Of a stretch of 23,661 nt of DNA, positions 1 through 8,465 are shown one piece after another (positions within the stretch are counted from its first letter, which is position 1; each line of letters opens with the position of its first letter). A model generated the notes under the pieces. That model was not told the origin of the DNA. It searched no databases and worked only from the letters and a program-made list of their open reading frames with translations. Both the position numbers and the translations under genes were made by a program. The DNA comes from Clostridiaceae bacterium. GTDB taxonomy: Bacteria; Bacillota; Clostridia; Oscillospirales; Acutalibacteraceae. The stretch is taken from assembly GCA_016297645.1 (NCBI GenBank), contig JAEDGF010000029.1, positions 1 through 23,661 of the forward strand. The letters are read 5' to 3'.

Positions 1-28
1 GAGCGAAAACCAGCCGGTCAAAACCGAC

Positions 29-53
29 ACGGGTTCAAGTCCCGTCAGCCTAA
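29..53 (+). other. tRNA T-arm-like sequence, not a complete tRNA
   Basis: A 5-bp stem (acggg, 29-33, with cccgt, 41-45) encloses a 7-base loop ttcaagt that fits the tRNA T-loop consensus. It is followed by cagccta, which sits where the 3' acceptor strand would be. Just upstream, cggt/accg can form a short hairpin like a long variable arm. The bases before that contain no T that could be position 33 of an anticodon loop, and the 5' half would lie outside the window. It may be the tail of an atypical tRNA or tRNA-like RNA, or a chance hairpin. A related copy lies at the other end of the window on the opposite strand. Confidence 0.25.
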
Positions 54-154
54 AAAGACGGGGCAGAAAACGGGATATGAAAAAAGCATTGCAATCACGG
101 AAAACAGGCAGCACGAAAATTGAAAAAATCGGAGAACGAACGATAAGAACCGGT

Positions 155-192
155 AAAAAAACGCAGAGCTTCACGGTGCGCTCTGCGTTTTT
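155..192. terminator. Bidirectional rho-independent terminator after potD
   Basis: A perfect 9-bp stem (acgcagagc 161-169 with gctctgcgt 180-188) encloses a 10-base loop. It has T-rich tails on both strands: T's after 188 on the plus strand, and A's at 155-160 that read as T's on the minus strand. It lies about 50 bp downstream of the potD stop and should end the potABCD transcript. Confidence 0.8.
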
Positions 193-242
193 CATTACTT
201 TTTTATTGTCCCGGACAAATTCCGTCCGTCGGAAAATAACTA

Positions 243-1358
243 TCAGTTATTCTTGACCTTTTCCCAAAGCGTATTTATATAGTCGAGCGTTTTGTTGTCA
301 AGGTTTTTGTAGGCGTTTTTGTTGTACTGAGCCGCAAAGTTTTCAATCGACGGATAAAGCACCTTTATAGCTTCCTCACCCATATCCTCCTTGTATTTCT
401 CGCTTGCGACAACAAGCTTATTGGGGGACGCGTAGCAGGTAGCCTCCGCATTTGCGACCGCGGGATCTTCGGTAAGCATATAGTCTATGAATATTTCGGC
501 AAGCTCTTTGTTCTTGCAGCAGGACGGAATGCACATAGCGTCTATATAGTAGTTGGTAGGATCGGGATAATAGAATTTCAGGTCGACATTTTCAGCCTGA
601 TCTTCCTTCATCGTGAAGTAGTCGCCTGCGTAATACGCGCCGATGGCTGCTTCGCCGGACTCCATATAATTGAAAATTTCGTCCATTACAAGACCGTATC
701 TGAGCGGCTTCTGTTTTTGAAGCTCCTCGAAAGCCTTGTCCCACTCGGCGGTATCGGTGGTGTTGACATCAATTCCGAGCTTATACATGGCTGTTCCGAA
801 GGCGTCACGGGAGTTATTGAATTGAAGTATCCTTTTTGAATACTTCTCGTTCCACATAAGGTCCCAGCCCTTTGCGTCCGTTTCGTCAACTTCGTTGGCG
901 TTGTAGATTATGCCGACGATACCGTATGCATAAGGAACGGTGTAGGCGTTATCGGGATCGTAATAAAGCCCCTTGAAATTATCGTCTATATTCTTGTAGT
1001 TGGGGATATTGTTGAAATCGAGTTTCAGGAGCATATCCTCGCTGCGCATACGGGCTATCATGTAATCGGACGGAATGATAACATCGTAGCTTACGGCACC
1101 CGATTTAAGCTTTGCATACATATCCTCGTTGCTGTTGAAGGTTTCGTAGTTGACATTGACCTTCTGTCCGTACTTTGCTTCGTACCATTTCTCGAACTCC
1201 TTTTCGGTGAAGAAGGAGCCTTCGCTGCCGTCGGAAATATACTCGCCCCAGTTATAGACATTGAGGACAAGCGCCTTTTCGGAGCCGCACCCCGAAAAAC
1301 AGAATGCAAACGAGGCAAAAATAACAACACTGAGAAGAATCGAAACTGCTTTTTTCAT
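243..1358 (-). CDS. potD: Spermidine/putrescine ABC transporter substrate-binding lipoprotein PotD
   Basis: This is the extracellular binding protein that captures polyamines (spermidine and/or putrescine) and delivers them to the PotBC channel. The 371-residue product begins with a lipoprotein signal peptide: basic MKK, a hydrophobic stretch, and lipobox F-S-G-C with Cys24 as the lipidation site. The mature part opens with NVYNWGEYIS, a signature of PotD/PotF-type proteins, and length and fold match the family. It is the last gene of a four-gene operon in the order A-B-C-D. The potC stop is 19 bp upstream, and an SD of gggagg precedes the ATG at good spacing. A terminator follows at 155-192. 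Preference for spermidine over putrescine cannot be read from the sequence by eye. Confidence 0.93.
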   Translation of the reverse strand: MKKAVSILLSVVIFASFAFCFSGCGSEKALVLNVYNWGEYISDGSEGSFFTEKEFEKWYEAKYGQKVNVNYETFNSNEDMYAKLKSGAVSYDVIIPSDYMIARMRSEDMLLKLDFNNIPNYKNIDDNFKGLYYDPDNAYTVPYAYGIVGIIYNANEVDETDAKGWDLMWNEKYSKRILQFNNSRDAFGTAMYKLGIDVNTTDTAEWDKAFEELQKQKPLRYGLVMDEIFNYMESGEAAIGAYYAGDYFTMKEDQAENVDLKFYYPDPTNYYIDAMCIPSCCKNKELAEIFIDYMLTEDPAVANAEATCYASPNKLVVASEKYKEDMGEEAIKVLYPSIENFAAQYNKNAYKNLDNKTLDYINTLWEKVKNN

Positions 1359-1377
1359 ATTTTAGTCCCTCCCGGAA

Positions 1378-2193
1378 TTATTTGGTTTTTTTGTGCTTTT
1401 TGACGGTCTTGCTCTCGTCCCTGTCGGCAAGATTCGAGAGCATTAAAAGAATCAGAACCGCAAAAAAGATAAGCGTTGAGAGCGCGTACATCTTCGGAGT
1501 TACCGTCTTTTTCGTCATTCCGTAAATACGGATGGGCAGCGTTTGGAAGCCCGTGCCTGCGGTGAAATAGCTCACGACGAAATCGTCGAGCGAAAGTGTA
1601 AACGCCATAATAAGCCCGGTGAGAATACCCGGCATAAGCTCGGGAAGCTGCACCTTGAAAAACGCCTGAACCGGCGAGCAGCCGAGGTCGCGCGCGGCTT
1701 CGGGCAGCGCCCTGTCCGACTGGCTGAGCTTCGGCAGAACCTGCAATATAACATACGGCAGGCAGAAGGTGATGTGCGCTATAAGCATCGTCCAAAAGCT
1801 GAGGCTTGTGGATGCACCGAATATTCTGCCCACAAAAACGAACATGAGCATAAGTGAAATACCCGTGATTATATCGGGGTTCACCATGGGAATGTTAGTC
1901 ACCGTGTCGATTGCGGTACGGTACCACTTGCTGCGGATCTTATCAATACCGACAGCTGCGGCAGTCCCCATCACGGTGGAAATGACGGAGGACGAGAGCG
2001 CAAGAATCAGTGTGTTTTTTACGGAAGTGAGCGTCTGCTCGTCCCTTAAAAGCTCCCTGTACCATTTAAGCGAAAAGCCGGCAAAAACGGAAAGGCTCTT
2101 CGAGTCGTTGAACGAAAAAACAAGCATCAAAACAATGGGAGCGAACAGAAATACAAATGCCAGCGCCATGTAAATTTTAGATACCGCTTTCAT
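1378..2193 (-). CDS. potC: Spermidine/putrescine ABC transporter permease PotC
   Basis: This is the second membrane subunit of the polyamine importer (271 aa). It has about six hydrophobic segments, beginning with one at residues 7-27. The cytoplasmic coupling loop carries the binding-protein-dependent permease EAA motif near residues 164-172 (PEAARDLGC, then LPELMPGILTG), which docks onto the PotA ATPase. Its ATG overlaps the potB stop codon (ATGA), so the two are translationally coupled. The C-terminus is short and strongly basic (KTVKKHKKTK). Assignment as PotC rather than PotB rests on gene order and on the shorter length. Either way it is one half of the channel. Confidence 0.92.
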   Translation of the reverse strand: MKAVSKIYMALAFVFLFAPIVLMLVFSFNDSKSLSVFAGFSLKWYRELLRDEQTLTSVKNTLILALSSSVISTVMGTAAAVGIDKIRSKWYRTAIDTVTNIPMVNPDIITGISLMLMFVFVGRIFGASTSLSFWTMLIAHITFCLPYVILQVLPKLSQSDRALPEAARDLGCSPVQAFFKVQLPELMPGILTGLIMAFTLSLDDFVVSYFTAGTGFQTLPIRIYGMTKKTVTPKMYALSTLIFFAVLILLMLSNLADRDESKTVKKHKKTK

Positions 2194-3089
2194 GTGCGCG
2201 CCCCCTTAAACTTAATTTCGGCAAGCCGCCTTAAAAGCGCCATCGCGGCAAGAAGAATTATCATCATGATAAACGCGATAGCCGCCGCAAAGTGCAGATT
2301 ATTTGCGATATACTGCCCCTCGATCGCGTCGCCGATAAGAAAAAACTTACCCGAGCCAAGCTTCTGGGAGATGTAGAAGGTGCTGACCGACGGGATAAGC
2401 ACCATTGTGATGCCTGAGATAACTCCCGGCATGGTAAGCGGAAAAACGACTCTGCGCAGAACTCCGAACGAGGTGCAGCCGAGGTCGTGAGCCGCTTCGA
2501 AGAGTTTAACATCGAGCTTCGCCATAACGGAATATATGGGCAGAATCATATAAGGCAGATAGTCGTAGACCATACCTATGACGACAGCCGCCTGAGTACC
2601 TATAATATGGAAGGGCTGCAAGCCGATTTTTACAAGAAGCAAGTTTATGATACCCGTATCCTGCAAAATATTCATCCACGCGTATGTTCTTATAAGAAAG
2701 TTCATCCACATGGGGATCATGATGACGGTTATCATGGTCTTTTGCGTCCTCGGCTTCATGCGCGAAATTATATACGCGACAGGATAGCCGAGCAAAAAAC
2801 AGATAAGAGTTGATATAACGGCAAGCCTTACCGAACGCCGGAAAATAAGAATGTAAGTTCTTACTTCGGTCACTTCGCCGCTTTCGGCTGTTATTTCGGA
2901 GGTCGCGTTGAAAAACCTCGCGATATTGTCAAAAGTAAAGCTGAAATTATCGTCCGTAAAAGCGTAATAGGCGATAAAAACCAGAGGCACCAAAATAAAG
3001 AGCACCGCCCACACCATGTACGGTGCGGCGAGAAAGCGCTGCAAAGCAGACGACTTCTCTTTTACGGCAGAGGAGTTCACCTTTTTCAT
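2190..3089 (-). CDS. potB: Spermidine/putrescine ABC transporter permease PotB
   Basis: This is the first membrane subunit of the polyamine importer (299 aa). A hydrophobic segment at about residues 23-43 is followed by an extracytoplasmic loop and further membrane spans. The EAA coupling motif lies at about 197-206 (FEAAHDLGC) followed by VVFPLTMPGVISG, as expected for the loop that contacts PotA. The ATG overlaps the potA stop (ATGA) and the stop overlaps the potC start in the same way, so potA, potB and potC are coupled. The SD ggagg lies inside the end of potA. No truncation or missing segment is seen. Confidence 0.92.
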   Translation of the reverse strand: MKKVNSSAVKEKSSALQRFLAAPYMVWAVLFILVPLVFIAYYAFTDDNFSFTFDNIARFFNATSEITAESGEVTEVRTYILIFRRSVRLAVISTLICFLLGYPVAYIISRMKPRTQKTMITVIMIPMWMNFLIRTYAWMNILQDTGIINLLLVKIGLQPFHIIGTQAAVVIGMVYDYLPYMILPIYSVMAKLDVKLFEAAHDLGCTSFGVLRRVVFPLTMPGVISGITMVLIPSVSTFYISQKLGSGKFFLIGDAIEGQYIANNLHFAAAIAFIMMIILLAAMALLRRLAEIKFKGART

Positions 3090-4210
3090 TCCTCCGGCTC
3101 ACTTTCCGCATCGGACAGCTCGTCAAGCTCGTTGCTGAATGAGGAGTAGTCGCCGAATTTGCCCGAATACTCCGACTTTTTCATGATGTGAATTGCGTCG
3201 GGTTCAATAAAAAGTCCGACCTTTTCGTTCACACCGACAAAATCAGTGGTCTGAATCATCCACATAAAGCCGCCTATATCCACGATTATCTCGTAATGTA
3301 CGCCCTTGAAGGTAACGGAGGTCACGGTGCCTGTGAGCATTCCGTTCTCAATCGGGACAACATCTACATCCTCGGGGCGAACGACAACATCAACCGGCTC
3401 GTCCGTATTAAAGCCGCCGTCGACACAATCAAAGGTGTGTCCGGAGAACTCAACCACGCGGTCTTTATGCATAATACCGTCTACGATGTTGCTTTCCCCG
3501 ATGAAATCGGCGACGAACGCGTTTTTCGGTTCGTTATATATATCGGTAGGAGTGCCTATCTGCTGAATTTTACCGCCGTCCATGACAACTATCGTGTCGG
3601 ACATGGACAGAGCCTCCTCCTGGTCGTGCGTTACAAAAATAAATGTAATGCCGAGGCGCTGCTGTATATTTTTAAGCTCCACCTGCATATCCTTACGCAG
3701 TTTGAGGTCAAGCGCCGCCAAAGGCTCATCCAGAAGAAGCACCTTGGGGTCGACCGCAAGGGCGCGGGCTATCGCAACGCGCTGCTGCTGACCGCCGGAA
3801 AGCAAATTAACATTGCGCTTTTCAAACCCTTTAAGATTTACAAGGGCGAGCATTTCGGCGACCTTCTCGTCTATCTGAGCTTTTTTCATCTTTTTCTGTT
3901 TAAGGCCGAATGCAATATTCTCCGCAACATTCAGGTGCGGAAACAGCGCATAACGCTGAAAAATGGTGTTTACCTGACGCTTGTGAGCAGGAACACCATT
4001 GATTATCTTTCCGTCAAAAACAACATCACCTTCATCGGGTGTAAGGAAACCGGCAATAACGCGAAGCGTTGTGGTTTTGCCGCAGCCGGAAGGTCCTAAA
4101 AAGGTTATGAATTCGCCGTTTCTAATATAAAGATTTAACTTGTCGAGAATTGTTTCACCATCAAACGATACAGAAATATTTCTGAGATCGATAATGACAT
4201 TGTTTTCCAA
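3086..4210 (-). CDS. potA: Spermidine/putrescine ABC transporter ATP-binding protein PotA
   Basis: This is the cytoplasmic ATPase that powers polyamine uptake through PotBC (374 aa). It has all nucleotide-binding motifs: Walker A GPSGCGKT at 39-46, Q-loop Gln85, signature LSGGQ at 137-141, Walker B VLLLDEP at 157-163 with catalytic Glu162, and switch His195. The C-terminal third is the TOBE-type regulatory domain usual in PotA/MalK-type ATPases. It ends in an unusually acidic tail rich in E, D and S. The start is TTG, chosen because a gaggggc SD lies 8 bases upstream. The operon promoter lies at 4257-4285. It is the first gene of the operon and its stop overlaps potB. Confidence 0.94.
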   Translation of the reverse strand: MENNVIIDLRNISVSFDGETILDKLNLYIRNGEFITFLGPSGCGKTTTLRVIAGFLTPDEGDVVFDGKIINGVPAHKRQVNTIFQRYALFPHLNVAENIAFGLKQKKMKKAQIDEKVAEMLALVNLKGFEKRNVNLLSGGQQQRVAIARALAVDPKVLLLDEPLAALDLKLRKDMQVELKNIQQRLGITFIFVTHDQEEALSMSDTIVVMDGGKIQQIGTPTDIYNEPKNAFVADFIGESNIVDGIMHKDRVVEFSGHTFDCVDGGFNTDEPVDVVVRPEDVDVVPIENGMLTGTVTSVTFKGVHYEIIVDIGGFMWMIQTTDFVGVNEKVGLFIEPDAIHIMKKSEYSGKFGDYSSFSNELDELSDAESEPEE

Positions 4211-4256
4211 TTATGCAGCCCCTCTCCGTTAACAACGAATAGTAATTATTGAATTT

Positions 4257-4285
4257 AATATATATTATTAAAATGTAAAAGTCAA
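4257..4285 (-). promoter_or_regulatory. Sigma-A promoter of potABCD
   Basis: On the minus strand, a -35 of TTGACT (4280-4285), a 17-bp AT-rich spacer and a -10 of TATATT (4257-4262) lie about 45 bp upstream of the potA TTG start. No operator or riboswitch is evident between promoter and gene. Confidence 0.75.
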
Positions 4286-4324
4286 CATTTTTTTTGCTAA
4301 TAGTTTTTTTATCGGCACGAATCG

Positions 4325-4345
4325 AAAAAGGCGGCACTTTCCGCC
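4325..4345 (-). terminator. Rho-independent terminator after fhs
   Basis: On the minus strand, GGCGG-AAAGTG-CCGCC is followed at once by TTTTT. It lies between the fhs stop (4494) and the potA promoter (4285), so fhs and potABCD are separate transcription units. The rest of 4346-4493 shows nothing I can identify. Confidence 0.7.
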
Positions 4346-4493
4346 CCGTCAAAAGCGGACAAAATGCATTTTTTACATCTGTCCCGGGCAGTGTGCCGCC
4401 GCCGCAGCTCTGAAAGCGTCATGCTCAAAATAAACCGGAATTTTCTTCCGTGCCGTGCCGAACGCCGTCGCTGTGCTTATGCTTTTCGTCCGC

Positions 4494-6170
4494 TCAGAAC
4501 AAGCCGGTTATGTTGCCGCCGGCATCAACATCAATATTCTCTGCTGCGGGTTTTTTCGGCAGTCCCGGCATAGTCATAATATCGCCCGTGAGAACAACAA
4601 CGAAGCCTGCGCCGGCGGATACTCTGACGCTTTTTACCGTGACCGTAAAGTCCTCGGGCGCACCGAGCAAAACGGGGTTGTCCGAAAAGCTGTACTGTGT
4701 TTTGGCTATGCACACCGGCAGCTTGTCAAAGCCGAGCTGCCCCAGACGCTGTGCCTGTTTTTCGGCAGCCGGAGTCATAACTATTCCCTTACCGCCGTAA
4801 ACACGCTTTACAACAGCCTCTGTTTTTTCGGCGATAGTGCCGTCAAGCTCGTAGGCAAAACGAAAGTCGCCCTTTTCTTCTTCGCAGAGCCGAACCACTT
4901 CCCTTGCGAGTGCTTCGCCGCCCTTGCCGCCGTCCGCCCACACGGTAGAAAGCACGGTATTCACGCCGAGAGCGGCGCATTTTTCCATAACAAATTCTAT
5001 TTCTGCGTCGGTATCCGTGGGGAAACGGTTCAGCGCGACCACGCACGGCAAGCCGTAAACATTTTTGATATTCGAAACATGGCGGAGAAGATTCGGGATA
5101 CCCGCTTCGAGCGCGCCGATATCTTCGTGGGAAAGCTCGTTTTTCGCCAGTCCGCCGTGCATTTTAAGAGCGCGGACGGTCGCGACCACTACCGCAGCGT
5201 CGGGGACAAGTCCCGAGAGCCTGCACTTTATATCGAGGAATTTTTCCGCTCCGAGATCGGCACCGAAGCCCGCTTCCGTAACGGTATAGTCCGCGCTTTT
5301 CAGTGCCAGACGCGTCGCAGCCACCGAGTTGCAGCCGTGCGCGATATTCGCAAACGGTCCGCCGTGGACAAACGCGGGCGTGCCTTCAAGCGTCTGAACG
5401 AGGTTCGGTTTTATCGCGTCCTTCAAAAGAGCGGTCATTGCGCCGACCGCCTTCAAATCACCGGCGGTAACGGGCTTATCATCGTAAGTGTACCCTACTA
5501 TGATACGGGATAAACGCTCTTTGAGGTCGGAAATATTTTCGGCAAGGCAGAAAACCGCCATAATTTCACTTGCAACGGTGATGTCAAAGCCGTCCTCGCG
5601 CGGTGTGCCATTCACTCTGCCGCCCAAACCGTCGACAACATTTCGAAGCTGTCGGTCATTCATATCAACGCATCGCTTCCATGTTATCTTGCGGACATCT
5701 ATTCCGAGCGCATTTCCCTGATGAATATGGTTGTCGAGCATTGCGGCGAGAAGGTTGTTTGCCGCGCCTATCGCGTGAAAATCTCCGGTAAAATGCAGAT
5801 TTATGTCCTCCATCGGTACTACCTGAGCATAACCGCCGCCGGCAGCGCCGCCCTTTATACCGAAAACGGGACCGAGCGACGGCTCTCTCAAAGCACAGAC
5901 GGCACTTTTGCCGATTCTGCGAAGCCCGTCTGCAAGCCCCACGGTGGTGGTAGTCTTTCCCTCGCCTGCCGGGGTGGGCGTTATTGCAGTCACGAGAACG
6001 AGCTTGCCGTTTTTGCGTCCGTTTTTTTTCGCAAACTCCGGCGATATTTTCGCCTTATATCTCCCGTAAGGCTCTATATATTTTTCGTCTATTCCTATCG
6101 AAGCCGCAATTTCGCTTATCGGACGCATTTTGTGGCTCTGAGCTATTTCTATATCGGATAAATAATTCAT
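4494..6170 (-). CDS. fhs: Formate-tetrahydrofolate ligase
   Basis: This cytoplasmic enzyme joins formate to tetrahydrofolate using ATP to give 10-formyl-THF. It feeds purine and fMet synthesis and, in acetogens, the methyl branch of the Wood-Ljungdahl pathway. The 558-residue length is normal for the family. The ATP-binding loop TPTPAGEGKTTTT lies at about 64-76, followed by the conserved block REPSLGPVFGIKGGAAGGGY at about 95-114 and the PMEDINLHFTGD stretch. The ATG is preceded by a ggcggag SD. It is transcribed alone, with a promoter at 6217-6245 and a terminator at 4325-4345. No other Wood-Ljungdahl genes are in the window, so acetogenesis cannot be inferred. Confidence 0.96.
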   Translation of the reverse strand: MNYLSDIEIAQSHKMRPISEIAASIGIDEKYIEPYGRYKAKISPEFAKKNGRKNGKLVLVTAITPTPAGEGKTTTTVGLADGLRRIGKSAVCALREPSLGPVFGIKGGAAGGGYAQVVPMEDINLHFTGDFHAIGAANNLLAAMLDNHIHQGNALGIDVRKITWKRCVDMNDRQLRNVVDGLGGRVNGTPREDGFDITVASEIMAVFCLAENISDLKERLSRIIVGYTYDDKPVTAGDLKAVGAMTALLKDAIKPNLVQTLEGTPAFVHGGPFANIAHGCNSVAATRLALKSADYTVTEAGFGADLGAEKFLDIKCRLSGLVPDAAVVVATVRALKMHGGLAKNELSHEDIGALEAGIPNLLRHVSNIKNVYGLPCVVALNRFPTDTDAEIEFVMEKCAALGVNTVLSTVWADGGKGGEALAREVVRLCEEEKGDFRFAYELDGTIAEKTEAVVKRVYGGKGIVMTPAAEKQAQRLGQLGFDKLPVCIAKTQYSFSDNPVLLGAPEDFTVTVKSVRVSAGAGFVVVLTGDIMTMPGLPKKPAAENIDVDAGGNITGLF

Positions 6171-6216
6171 ACATCTCCGCCTTTACTGTTTTTTGTACGG
6201 AAAAGCCGTTTCTGAA

Positions 6217-6245
6217 ATAGTACCATTTTTTGCGCCGAAAATCAA
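6217..6245 (-). promoter_or_regulatory. Probable sigma-A promoter of fhs
   Basis: On the minus strand, TTGATT (6240-6245), a 17-bp spacer and TACTAT (6217-6222) lie about 45 bp upstream of the fhs ATG. The leader is too short for a tetrahydrofolate riboswitch. Confidence 0.6.
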
Positions 6246-6394
6246 GAGAAAGCTTCCCTCTCCCGCCGCTCCCGGGAAAAAACGGAAAACACGCCGCCGT
6301 TTTTTCTCCGTAAGAACATCTTTTCGCCGCCCGTGAAAATACATATCTTTATAATGTAAGCCCAAACGAACCGTCGGTTTCGCCGCTTTCATAA
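6246..6394. other. Intergenic remainder between fhs promoter and htrA terminator
   Basis: The htrA-fhs intergenic gap is 310 bp (6171-6480). Apart from the fhs promoter and the htrA terminator I see only A/T runs. An 85-codon frame crosses the terminator hairpin and has no SD, so I do not call it a gene. Confidence 0.5.
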
Positions 6395-6437
6395 AGAAAA
6401 ACCGCAAGGCATACAGTTTGAGACTGCGCCTTGCGGT
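6395..6437 (-). terminator. Rho-independent terminator after the HtrA protease gene
   Basis: A perfect 10-bp stem (accgcaaggc 6401-6410 with gccttgcggt 6428-6437) reads on the minus strand as a hairpin followed by TTTTC and further T's. It lies about 45 bp past the htrA stop. Confidence 0.85.
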
Positions 6438-6480
6438 CATCTTATTTATTCTTTGATTTTTCTGTTAACAAACGCGTTTT

Positions 6481-8364
6481 TTATCTGCCGCTGTTGCCGC
6501 CGAAATAACGGTCGAAATAGTCCTTGAAGTAATCGTATGCGTCGCTGTCGGAACCGTTCGAGCTGTCGAAGGGAGAACTGCTCTGCGAGGTCGTGTCCTC
6601 CTCCGTCGCGTATGTGTCGCCCCTGTTTTCGACCAGAGTTACGGTAACATCAAACTGCTCGGATTTATAGTTGTTGTTAAAGTCAACACGGACAAGCGTA
6701 AGAGTAAGCTTATCACCGACATTCGATTTTTCAATCGTTTCGGAGAGGACCGAGGTGGTGTCAAGCGACTTGCCGTTGACAGCGATTATCATATCGCCCT
6801 TCTGTGCCTTGGTATTCTTGAAGGAGCTGTCGTCCGAGATGGAGTAAATAACGATCGTACCCGAGGGCAGTCCCTTTATAGCTGCGTACATAGCATAAGA
6901 CTGCTGCGAAGAAGCCGCGACATAGGTTATACCGAGCTTGGGACGGTTTGTAACGTATCCGTTGGAGATTATCTCGTTTACGACCTTTACAAATACCGAG
7001 GACGGTACAGAGAAGCCCATTCCCTCGTAGTCGTCTGCGACTATCTTCATCGAATTGATACCGATAAGCTGACCGTATTCGTTTACAAGCGCACCGCCGG
7101 AGTTGCCGGGGTTGATCGCAGCCGTATGCTGAATGCATTCCATTGTGTAGCCGGTTTTTGAGGAGCTGACGGGACGGTCAATAGCCGAGATTATGCCGTT
7201 AGTGAAGGAGTTTGCAAACTCCGTTCCGCCGGGGTTGCCTATCGCATATACCGTTTCACCGACAACAAGTGCGCCGGAATCGCCTATTTCCGCCTTGCTC
7301 AGTCCGCTGGCTTCGATTCTGACAACGCCGATATCCGTAACCGTATCGTAGCCGACGACCTCCGCCTTATACTCTTTGCCGTTTGAAAGCTGAACCATTA
7401 TCGACACGCCGCTGTCGGAAATAACATGGGCACAGGTGATAACGTATGTGTATTTTCCGTCACTGTCCTCGGTGAAGATAACGCCGGAGCCTTCGGAAGC
7501 AAGCGAAGAACCGTTGTAAACAAGCAGACCGACCGAAGAATCCTTGACCTTTTTGTAGACTGCCGAAGCGGAAAGCACCGTGCCGCCGGCGGCATCGGAG
7601 TCGCTTCTCGTAGGAGTCGAATTTATAGTGACCTCGTCAACATTCTCGATACCCTTGGTGTCTGTGGGCTTTGTCGAAGTATCGGGGTCGTCCGTTCCCA
7701 TGAACAGCGATATTATGCCGACTGCCGCAAAGATAAAGAATACCGCCGCAATGACGATAAACACCGTCTTTCCTTTTTTGCCGCGCTTGCCGTTCGAGCC
7801 GTTCTGCGGAGGATAGGCGTATCCGTTGTCGGGATGCATACCGTTTGCATAGGGGTACGGATTGCCGGAGCCGGTCTGATAGCCGTTATGCGCGCCGTTG
7901 TTGTTTGCACCGTACGGGTAGCCGCCGTTTCCGTTGTTTGCACCGTTATTGTTCGCGCCGTACGGATAACCGCCGTTGTTTGAGCCGCTGCTATTCGCGC
8001 CGTACGGATAGCTGCCGTTTCCGTTGTTTGCACCGTTATTGTTCGCGCCGTACGGATAACCGCCGTTGTTTGAGCCGCTGCCATTCGCGCCGTACGGATA
8101 ACCGCTGCCGGTATTGGCGGAGCCGTTATTCGTTTCGCCGCTGTCCGTTTCGGTGCTTGTGCTGCCGTTTTCCTCATGCGAATTTGTGTCAACATCGGAG
8201 AAAGCCGTGTAGCCGTCACTCGTCTGTTCGGCTGATGCATTTTCACCGCTGCCGGAAGCTGCGGCTGTGTTCTCTGCCGACTGTTCGCCGGAAGCTTCGG
8301 AGAAACCGTTTTCGGGATCGGTATTCTCGCCGTTTGTACCGTATTTATTCTCGTAATCGTTCAT
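6481..8364 (-). CDS. htrA: Membrane-anchored HtrA/DegP-type serine protease with PDZ domain
   Basis: This is a trypsin-like (S1C) protease expected to degrade misfolded proteins outside the membrane (627 aa). The layout is: an acidic, S/N/G/E-rich region (1-85); a repetitive Y-P-Y-G-A-N region (89-172); basic GKRGKKGK; one transmembrane helix (about 200-222); the protease domain (about 265-465); and a PDZ domain (about 475-580). The catalytic triad is complete: His313 in TCAHV, Asp344 in TVTDIGVV, Ser422 in GNSGGAL. The topology is N-terminus inside, protease outside. The C-terminus is again low-complexity and acidic. The SD ggaaagga precedes the ATG. It sits directly downstream of a two-component system, a common arrangement for stress proteases. 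The specific substrate is unknown, and the symbol is a family name. Confidence 0.92.
   Translation of the reverse strand: MNDYENKYGTNGENTDPENGFSEASGEQSAENTAAASGSGENASAEQTSDGYTAFSDVDTNSHEENGSTSTETDSGETNNGSANTGSGYPYGANGSGSNNGGYPYGANNNGANNGNGSYPYGANSSGSNNGGYPYGANNNGANNGNGGYPYGANNNGAHNGYQTGSGNPYPYANGMHPDNGYAYPPQNGSNGKRGKKGKTVFIVIAAVFFIFAAVGIISLFMGTDDPDTSTKPTDTKGIENVDEVTINSTPTRSDSDAAGGTVLSASAVYKKVKDSSVGLLVYNGSSLASEGSGVIFTEDSDGKYTYVITCAHVISDSGVSIMVQLSNGKEYKAEVVGYDTVTDIGVVRIEASGLSKAEIGDSGALVVGETVYAIGNPGGTEFANSFTNGIISAIDRPVSSSKTGYTMECIQHTAAINPGNSGGALVNEYGQLIGINSMKIVADDYEGMGFSVPSSVFVKVVNEIISNGYVTNRPKLGITYVAASSQQSYAMYAAIKGLPSGTIVIYSISDDSSFKNTKAQKGDMIIAVNGKSLDTTSVLSETIEKSNVGDKLTLTLVRVDFNNNYKSEQFDVTVTLVENRGDTYATEEDTTSQSSSPFDSSNGSDSDAYDYFKDYFDRYFGGNSGR
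7924..8103 (-). repeat. 90-bp tandem repeat inside htrA
   Basis: Two nearly identical 90-bp units (7924-8013 and 8014-8103) encode alternating 14- and 16-residue segments that each begin YPYGAN. YPYGAN occurs five times, at residues 89, 103, 119, 133 and 149. The copies differ at only a few bases, which points to recent duplication. Because 90 is a multiple of 3, gain or loss of a unit keeps the frame. Confidence 0.9.
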
Positions 8365-8465
8365 GGTAGTATGTCCTTTCCCGTTTTTTTTATTGTGACT
8401 GAATAATAAAACGCTGTGTTTAAACGAGCATTAAAACATTTTTATAAAACACAAAAAATGACAAA

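Noticed and set aside
3188..4099. 303-codon open frame antisense to potA
   Set aside because: It is a shadow of potA; no SD, no recognisable domain.
4455..5513. 352-codon open frame antisense to fhs
   Set aside because: It lies entirely opposite a strongly conserved enzyme gene, has no SD, and its composition is what codon bias on the other strand produces.
6183..6440. 85-codon frame between htrA and fhs
   Set aside because: It runs through the htrA terminator hairpin and has no SD.
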